Shown piece by piece: positions 36,038 through 41,225 of a DNA stretch of 41,225 nucleotides. Made by a program: the position numbers and the translations under genes. This DNA comes from JBBDRW01 sp040905265 (lineage in GTDB: Bacteria; Bacteroidota; Rhodothermia; Balneolales; Balneolaceae). The notes under the pieces were generated by a model. The model was not told where the DNA came from, made no database searches, and saw nothing but the letters and a program-made list of their open reading frames with translations. The stretch is from assembly GCA_040905265.1 (NCBI GenBank), contig JBBDRW010000074.1:1-41225 (forward strand), written 5' to 3'. Each line of letters opens with the position of its first letter. Positions within the stretch are counted from its first letter, which is position 1.

Positions 36038-37321
36038 ATGATTGAAATCGTAATTATTCTGATTGTCGTTCTTCTGAGCGGATTCTTTTCCGGGGCTGAA
36101 ATTTCATTCGTTTCAGCAAACCGGCTGAAACTGGAGATAGAATCAAGAAAGGGGACCTATCTCGCCCGGTCACTCGCTTTTTTTGTCCGGAAACCCAATA
36201 CCTTTCTTACCACTACGCTGGTTGGTAATAATATCGTCAATGTTCTCTATGCGACCCTGATGGCAATTTTTCTGATTACCCCGATTCAGGTTGCCTACGA
36301 AGCAATTACCGGATCCATGCCATCGCCGTTGACCATATTGTTGTTCCAGACGATTATCGCTTCCATTATTATCATGATCTTCGGAGAGATTCTGCCAAAG
36401 GCTCTCTACCGTATACAGGCGGATTTTATGGTGAAAGTGGTTTCCATCCCTATGAGGATTATCAATATACTCTTCTTACCTCTGATCGCGATTGCAAATA
36501 CGACATCCGGCTGGCTTGTGAAACTGCTTCGTGCCGGGCCGGAACGGAGCGAAAAAATCTTCCGGCGGCAGGATATGGAGATGATTTTCAAGGAGCTCAA
36601 AGATAGCGGCGGCGGTGAGGATTTTGACCGGGAAGATTCAGAGATTCTCCAGAATGTACTGGACCTCTCCAACAAGCGGGTTCGGGAGACGATGATCCCG
36701 AGGACAGAGATGGTTGCCGTTGAGAAGAGTGTCTCTGTAGAGGAGGTACAGAAGACATTTATCGCATCCGGTTATTCGAAACTGCCGGTATACCAGGAGA
36801 GTATCGATGATATTATCGGTGTGGTTTTTGCCCACGACCTGTTTCACAACCCGGAAAACCTCTCCGAAATCATCCGGCCGATCAAACTGATCCCCTCGAG
36901 CAAAAAATCGAAAGATCTTCTGACCGAATTCCGTCAAAGTAACATTTCAGTGGCGATTGTTATTGATGAGTATGGGGGAACTGCCGGTATGGTGACGATT
37001 GAGGATTTGATTGAAGAGGTAGTGGGAGATATTCAGGACGAGTACGATACCGATCAGGAGATCATCAAAAAGATCTCTCACGGTGTCTATGTGGTGAGCG
37101 GAAGTGTAGAGCTTGAGGATCTTGAGGAGAAGTACCCCGAGATCCGGATTCGGTATGAGAACGAAGAGTATGAAACAATTGCAGGGTATATCATAAATCA
37201 GATCGGCCGTATTCCGAAAGTCAACGAAGAGCTTGTGATCGGTGGGCACAAGATTATTATCAGTAAGGCGACTCCCAACAAGCTTGATACGGTCAAGATC
37301 ATTCTAAGGGATGATGCATGA
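36038..37321 (+). CDS. CNNM/CorC-type membrane protein (hemolysin family)
   Basis: The 427-residue protein has a DUF21 (CNNM) membrane domain with about four segments (about 1-20, 60-80, 100-125, 135-160), a CBS pair (about 210-330) with ETMIPRTEMVAVEK and YSKLPVYQESIDDIIGVV, and a C-terminal CorC/HlyC domain (DEYGGTAGMVTIEDLIEEVVGDI precedes it). The family includes magnesium and sodium transporters of the CNNM/CorC/MpfA kind; the name hemolysin is historical. It lies 56 bases behind the hydratase and 63 before the AAA+ gene. Confidence 0.92.
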   Translation: MIEIVIILIVVLLSGFFSGAEISFVSANRLKLEIESRKGTYLARSLAFFVRKPNTFLTTTLVGNNIVNVLYATLMAIFLITPIQVAYEAITGSMPSPLTILLFQTIIASIIIMIFGEILPKALYRIQADFMVKVVSIPMRIINILFLPLIAIANTTSGWLVKLLRAGPERSEKIFRRQDMEMIFKELKDSGGGEDFDREDSEILQNVLDLSNKRVRETMIPRTEMVAVEKSVSVEEVQKTFIASGYSKLPVYQESIDDIIGVVFAHDLFHNPENLSEIIRPIKLIPSSKKSKDLLTEFRQSNISVAIVIDEYGGTAGMVTIEDLIEEVVGDIQDEYDTDQEIIKKISHGVYVVSGSVELEDLEEKYPEIRIRYENEEYETIAGYIINQIGRIPKVNEELVIGGHKIIISKATPNKLDTVKIILRDDA

Positions 37322-37384
37322 CTAGAATACAGGAGTCAGGAAGCTGAAGATCCTGGTGTATGAATCGGAACTTGAGTAAAAACT

Positions 37385-39088
37385 ATGTTGGATCACTATC
37401 CTGAATGGGCCCGGCAGTTTGCGAAAAAATATTTGAGCCGTACGCTCAGCCAGTTTATCCTGCATGGAAATATCCATGATCTGGTACCTGTTACAAAAGA
37501 GGGAGAGGCGAATTTTCTTCGACTCAAAACATTTCTCTCCGAGGAATTTTTCGGTGCCCGCGACTTCGTAGTGTTTTACGACCGTTCATCGGGGATCTAT
37601 TTCCGGGACCGGGAATCCCAGTCCGATTTTAGCCGTGCAGTCGCCGGCCGGGACTCTCTGACGGGGACCGACTTTGCAGAGAAGATTCCGAAAGATCCGG
37701 TACGGGCACTCTCCGTTCTCGAGCAGTATTTTCGGATCCGTCTTGATGAAGGAAAGAGCGTGGCGCTGATTATTGATTATGCAGATACTATCGTTCCGAT
37801 GAATGATGCTGGTAGTACCGGTTCAGAGGACCGAAATGTACTGGTCTATCTGTTGCGGTGGGCTCATGATCCTCTCTTCCTCGCTTCCGATTTTACTACG
37901 GTACTTCTTTCCGAGAATCTGGCAGACCTCAACAAGACGTTGATACAGCATCCGCAAAATGCCGAGATACGCATACCGATTCCGGATGAACCGTTGAGGC
38001 TGGAGTTTATCCACGCCGAGATGAGTCCCGACGAATTCACAGAGTACTCCCTGGTTGGGGCAGACGTGCTTGCACAGCAGACCGCCGGCCTGAACCTTAT
38101 ACAGCTTCAGAATATTCTGGCCAATGCGAAGGAGAACCGTATTCCTGTAACCTTTGAGAAGTTGAGCAGGATGAAAAAAGAGCTGATCGAGGCGGAAGCC
38201 TACGGATTGCTTGAATTTGTAGAGACGGAGTACAACCTGGACGATGTCGCGGGACATGCACAGGTCAAAACCCATCTGAGGGAAGCGGTTCGTGCCCTTA
38301 AGGAGGGGAGGCATGACGTGATTCCGATGGGTTACCTGGTCTGCGGTCCGGTGGGTACAGGTAAAACGTATCTGGTTACCTGTTTTGCCGGAGAAGTTGG
38401 CATACCGATGGTCAGGCTGAAGAATTTCAGAAGCCAGTGGCAGGGTGTGACAGAGGGCAATCTGCAGAAGATCCTCACTCTCCTGAGAGCCATGGCGCCC
38501 GTTACGGTAATGATTGACGAAGCAGATGCAGCACTTGGGAACCGGGGTGCACAAGGGGACAGCGGAGTGTCGAGCCGGGTCTTCTCCCAGATCGCCTCTT
38601 TCATGAGTGATACCTCCAACCGGGGCCGAATCGTCTGGTTTTTGATGACCGCCCGGCCAGACCTGATGCCGGTCGATCTCAAACGACAGGGAAGAGCAGA
38701 AGAGCATCTGGCACTGTTCCCGCCTTCCACAAAAGAGGAGCGGGTCGAACTGTTTGAGGCGATGAAAAAAAAGACCGGCCTCCAGATGTCCGAGCCGTAT
38801 CTGCCCAAAGTTATCGAAAAGGGGAGCCATAACTACTCCGGCGCCGATATGGAGGCGGCGTTGACCCGTGCAAAATTCCGTGCAGCTTCCCGGGGGAAGA
38901 TTCAGGTGACACCGGAGATGCTTGATGAAACCCTGGAAGATTTTCTCCCGCCAACCTATCCGGAGCAGATCGAACTGCAAATATTGAGTGCTGTTATCGA
39001 GTGCACGTCTCGTACCCTGCTTCCGGAATCGTACAGGGACCTGGACCGTGCAGATGTGATGAAACGCCTGGAGAAATTGCGAGGATGA
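37385..39088 (+). CDS. Two-domain AAA+ ATPase, Ycf46-like
   Basis: The 567-residue protein carries a C-terminal AAA+ module with Walker A GPVGTGKT (321-328), Walker B VMIDEADA (D378, E379), a pore-like segment FRSQWQGVTEGNL, sensor 1 WFLMTARPDLM, the RQGRAEEHLALFPP arginine region and a helical lid with YSGADMEAAL. The N-terminal half (about 1-260) has the remains of a second AAA domain: a Walker B-like strand VALIIDYADTIV and a sensor-like VLLSENLADLN but no Walker A. Cyanobacterial and plastid Ycf46 proteins have the same degenerate-plus-active layout. The family name is from memory of architecture, not a search. It ends the co-directional run begun by pspA. Confidence 0.85.
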   Translation: MLDHYPEWARQFAKKYLSRTLSQFILHGNIHDLVPVTKEGEANFLRLKTFLSEEFFGARDFVVFYDRSSGIYFRDRESQSDFSRAVAGRDSLTGTDFAEKIPKDPVRALSVLEQYFRIRLDEGKSVALIIDYADTIVPMNDAGSTGSEDRNVLVYLLRWAHDPLFLASDFTTVLLSENLADLNKTLIQHPQNAEIRIPIPDEPLRLEFIHAEMSPDEFTEYSLVGADVLAQQTAGLNLIQLQNILANAKENRIPVTFEKLSRMKKELIEAEAYGLLEFVETEYNLDDVAGHAQVKTHLREAVRALKEGRHDVIPMGYLVCGPVGTGKTYLVTCFAGEVGIPMVRLKNFRSQWQGVTEGNLQKILTLLRAMAPVTVMIDEADAALGNRGAQGDSGVSSRVFSQIASFMSDTSNRGRIVWFLMTARPDLMPVDLKRQGRAEEHLALFPPSTKEERVELFEAMKKKTGLQMSEPYLPKVIEKGSHNYSGADMEAALTRAKFRAASRGKIQVTPEMLDETLEDFLPPTYPEQIELQILSAVIECTSRTLLPESYRDLDRADVMKRLEKLRG

Positions 39089-39149
39089 GAATCAAACCTT
39101 CAAAAAGGGGCGGAACTCTGTATATTACCCTCTTTGAATCAGAAATGGA

Positions 39150-39205
39150 TGGAGCCATTGAAAAACGAAGATATTGAGCAAAAAGACAATTTTTCAAAGG
39201 CTCCA
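39150..39205. repeat. Family A hairpin in the pheA leader
   Basis: TGGAGCC-A-TTGAAAAA (39150-39165) pairs with TTTTTCAA-A-GGCTCCA (39190-39205), leaving one A-A mismatch and a 24-base loop. It ends 19 bases before the pheA ATG, close enough to influence translation start. No Phe-rich leader peptide is seen, so it does not look like a classical pheA attenuator. Confidence 0.65.
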
Positions 39206-39224
39206 GGATATTGGAGTATGAATC

Positions 39225-40382
39225 ATGAGTGAAGGTACAGATCAAAAACAGCTGAGTCAGTATCGTAACGTGATTGACAGCCTTGACCGCCGGTTGATCG
39301 AGACACTGGCCGAACGGCACAAAACGGTGCGGGAACTGTTTGCCAACAAATTGGAAGAGGCGACAGAGATTCGTGACACTGATCGGGAAGAAGCTCTGCT
39401 TCAACGGGTGCGGGAGATGGCAATAGACGCCGGAATTGACCCATATTTTACAGAGAAGCTGTTTCAGCAGATTATTCGTCAATCTCTTCGCTACCAAACC
39501 TATTCACTGGTCGACAAACAGAACGATACAGCTGCTATTGAGTCTGTTGTTGTTGCCTATCAGGGGGCGCAGGGGGCATTCAGTGACCAGGCTGCCAAAA
39601 GACACTTCTCCGACCGATATAAACAGATTGATTGTATCGGTTTTAAAACCTTTGAGCAGGCCGGTGAAGCGGTTGAAGAGGGGACAGCGGATTATGCAAT
39701 TCTCCCGATTGAAAACACGACTGCCGGCTCGATCAACGATACATATGACCTGCTTGCCAACAGGTCTCTCCATATCGTCGGGGAAGAGGTATTGCATATT
39801 GTCCACTGCCTGATGGCACCCGGCGAAGTAAAAATGGAGAACATTCGCCGGATTCTCTCTCATCCGCAGGCAATCGCTCAGTGCAGCAAGTTTCTGGGCA
39901 GCTTGTCACGGTGTAAAATCGAGTCATACTACGATACTGCAATGGCAGCAAAAAAGGTAATGGATGAGGCGGATCTCTCCCAGGCTGCGATTGCGAGTGC
40001 ATATGCTGCCGAACTCTATGGACTGTATGTAGTGAAGCGTGATATTGCCAACCAGCCGGAGAACTATACCCGGTTTGTTGTTGTCTCCCGGGAGCCGGTT
40101 TCCGTAGATGCTCAGATCGAGTGCAAAACGTCTCTGGTAATAGCAACGCCTCATGAGCATGGGGCTCTTCTCAAATGCCTGAATGTACTGGATGAACATG
40201 GAATCAATATGACGAAACTGGAATCCCGTCCCCGTCCCCGAAAACCGTGGCAATACCAGTTCTTTATCGATATCGAAGGGAATGTGAATGATCCGTCGGT
40301 TGAGACAGGATTGAAAGAGCTCGAGAGCAAAGCGGTCTATATGAAGGTGCTCGGCTCCTATCCGAAGTACGAGGAAGGTTAA
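39225..40382 (+). CDS. pheA: Bifunctional chorismate mutase/prephenate dehydratase
   Basis: The 385-residue protein has an AroQ-type chorismate mutase domain (about 8-95, IDSLDRRLIETLAERHKTVRELF), a prephenate dehydratase domain (about 108-285) with YQGAQGAFSDQAA, LPIENTTAGSINDTYDLL and the catalytic TRF triad in ENYTRFVVVS, and a C-terminal ACT domain with ESRP (KLESRPRPRKPW). It makes phenylpyruvate from chorismate; the intact ESRP motif predicts feedback inhibition by phenylalanine. It stands alone behind its own hairpin leader, with a different gene class on each side. Confidence 0.96.
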   Translation: MSEGTDQKQLSQYRNVIDSLDRRLIETLAERHKTVRELFANKLEEATEIRDTDREEALLQRVREMAIDAGIDPYFTEKLFQQIIRQSLRYQTYSLVDKQNDTAAIESVVVAYQGAQGAFSDQAAKRHFSDRYKQIDCIGFKTFEQAGEAVEEGTADYAILPIENTTAGSINDTYDLLANRSLHIVGEEVLHIVHCLMAPGEVKMENIRRILSHPQAIAQCSKFLGSLSRCKIESYYDTAMAAKKVMDEADLSQAAIASAYAAELYGLYVVKRDIANQPENYTRFVVVSREPVSVDAQIECKTSLVIATPHEHGALLKCLNVLDEHGINMTKLESRPRPRKPWQYQFFIDIEGNVNDPSVETGLKELESKAVYMKVLGSYPKYEEG

Positions 40383-40403
40383 CATAACACCAAAGCATTT
40401 CTG

Positions 40404-41207
40404 ATGAAATCATATTTTCGACCGGCAGCCTGGATTGTAACTCTCCTGATATTGTTTATACCGGCAACAGAAGCGTGGTCGCAACGTGACCCGGATAGTC
40501 TTACTGTACCTGTTATCGAGGATGGACAGGCTCAGGTTATTTCTGAATTTGAAGATCCTGAAAACTGGATTCGCCACGATTTATGGGTAGAGACCGAGTT
40601 TGATACCGATGGCGATGGCTTGCCGGATCGAATGCATGTTTCGGTTACCCGGCCGGCCCAGACTGAGAGTGGAGAGTTACAGCTTCCCGTTATCTACGAG
40701 ACCAGTCCCTATTATACCGGCACGGCCCGCCCGCCATTTGACTGGTTCTGGGATGTACAGCATGAAATCGGTGAAGAGCCACCGGAGCGTCCTCATCCGC
40801 CGGAAATTGTCCGGACCGGTGAGCGTCCGGTTATCTCGGACAGGCATATCCGGACCTGGGTCCCCAGAGGGTTTATCGTGGTACACTCATCTTCGCCGGG
40901 AACAGGCCTTTCACAAGGAGCTCCCACGGTTGGCGGGGAGAACGAATCTCTCGCTCCCAAAGCGGTGATCGACTGGCTGAACGGCCGTGCACCGGGCTAT
41001 ACTACACCATACGGGACTGAAGAGGTAGAGGCATTCTGGACAAACGGTACGGTTGGCATGACCGGTACCTCGTACAACGGAACCCTCCCGCTGGCTGCAG
41101 CGACGACGGGTGTAGATGGTCTGAAAGCGATCATCCCGGTAGCCCCCAATACATCCTATTACCACTATTACCGCTCCCATGCCCTTGTACGATCGCCGGG
41201 CGGATAA
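40404..41207 (+). pseudogene. S15-type Xaa-Pro dipeptidyl-peptidase/CocE hydrolase, interrupted by TAA
   Basis: The frame opens with a signal peptide (about 1-26, ending in EAWSQ) and continues with S15/CocE features: FDTDGDGLPDRMHV, a long segment VPRGFIVVHSSSPGTGLSQG, and the nucleophile elbow GMTGTSYNGT with S223. Such enzymes are secreted alpha/beta hydrolases of 550-650 residues that remove Xaa-Pro dipeptides. Here a TAA at 41205-41207 cuts the chain at residue 267, right after VRSPGG, where relatives continue with Tyr-Leu-Gly-Glu. The bases after the stop still read Leu-Gly-Glu-Glu in the same frame, so a Tyr codon seems changed to stop. It could be a real nonsense mutation or an error near the end of the sequence. 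Confidence 0.7.
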
Positions 41208-41225
41208 CTTGGCGAGGAAAAAGAT

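Noticed and set aside
37823..38980. A 385-codon open frame on the minus strand opposite the AAA+ ATPase gene
   Set aside because: It lies wholly inside a gene with clear AAA+ motifs, has no recognisable domain, and is explained by codon bias leaving few stops on the other strand.
39102..39137. Possible pheA attenuator with TTCAAAAAGGGG and CCCTCTTTGAA arms
   Set aside because: Pairing is imperfect and no Phe-codon-rich leader peptide or T-tract is present; it is more likely the end of the AAA+ transcript or chance.

Overview
This 41.2 kb window is ordinary, gene-dense bacterial chromosome with roughly 50% GC. It holds 38 protein genes and no tRNA, rRNA, CRISPR array, insertion sequence or prophage that I can recognise. 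Gene content points to the Bacteroidota/Balneolota/Rhodothermota side of the FCB group: a MoxR-DUF58-VWA (Bat-type) cluster, a BadF-type sugar kinase, PdxB, a fused chorismate mutase-prephenate dehydratase, a membrane SpoIIE phosphatase, and few Shine-Dalgarno sequences. That placement is inference; no marker gene fixes the phylum.

Layout. 1-391: 5' part of an NRDE/TANGO2 protein (-). 547-4450 (+): multi-pass membrane PP2C (RsbU/SpoIIE-type) phosphatase, secreted thioredoxin-like protein, DtxR/MntR-type regulator. 4535-11015, both strands: NAD-binding epimerase-like protein, protoporphyrinogen oxidase (hemG), SGNH hydrolase, Omp85-type outer-membrane protein and a divergent uroporphyrinogen-III synthase (hemD). 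11139-15072 (+): membrane trypsin-like protease, MoxR ATPase, DUF58 protein and VWA protein, packed as one operon. 15043-17039 (-): threonine synthase with a C-terminal 2-isopropylmalate-synthase regulatory region, preceded by an overlapping 85-aa acidic protein. 17113-18291 (+): anmK. 18415-29316 is a long minus-strand run read from recA: recA-recX-AI-2E permease, purN-purH, then the elongasome operon mreB-mreC-mreD-mrdA-rodA. 29661-31435 (+): BadF-type kinase and a TatD nuclease. 31485-32615 (-): pdxB. 33090-39088 (+): pspA, a PspA-like short gene, a membrane-anchored coiled-coil gene, enoyl-CoA hydratase, a CNNM/CorC-type transporter and a two-domain AAA+ ATPase. 39225-40382: pheA. 40404 onward: an S15-type peptidase whose frame is cut by TAA at 41205.

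How the genes work together. Envelope biology dominates: cell-wall elongation (mreBCD, mrdA, rodA), muropeptide recycling (anmK, possibly the BadF kinase), membrane-stress remodelling (pspA group), outer membrane and secreted proteins. The rest is housekeeping: heme, purine, PLP, threonine and phenylalanine synthesis, and recombination.

The most interesting items are (1) the pspA group, whose second gene is collinear with the C-terminal half of PspA and which ends in an AAA+ ATPase, recalling an ESCRT-III/Vps4-like arrangement; (2) the threonine synthase-LeuA regulatory fusion with its coupled acidic partner; and (3) two families of dispersed hairpins, one in the leaders of plus-strand genes and one in convergent gene junctions.
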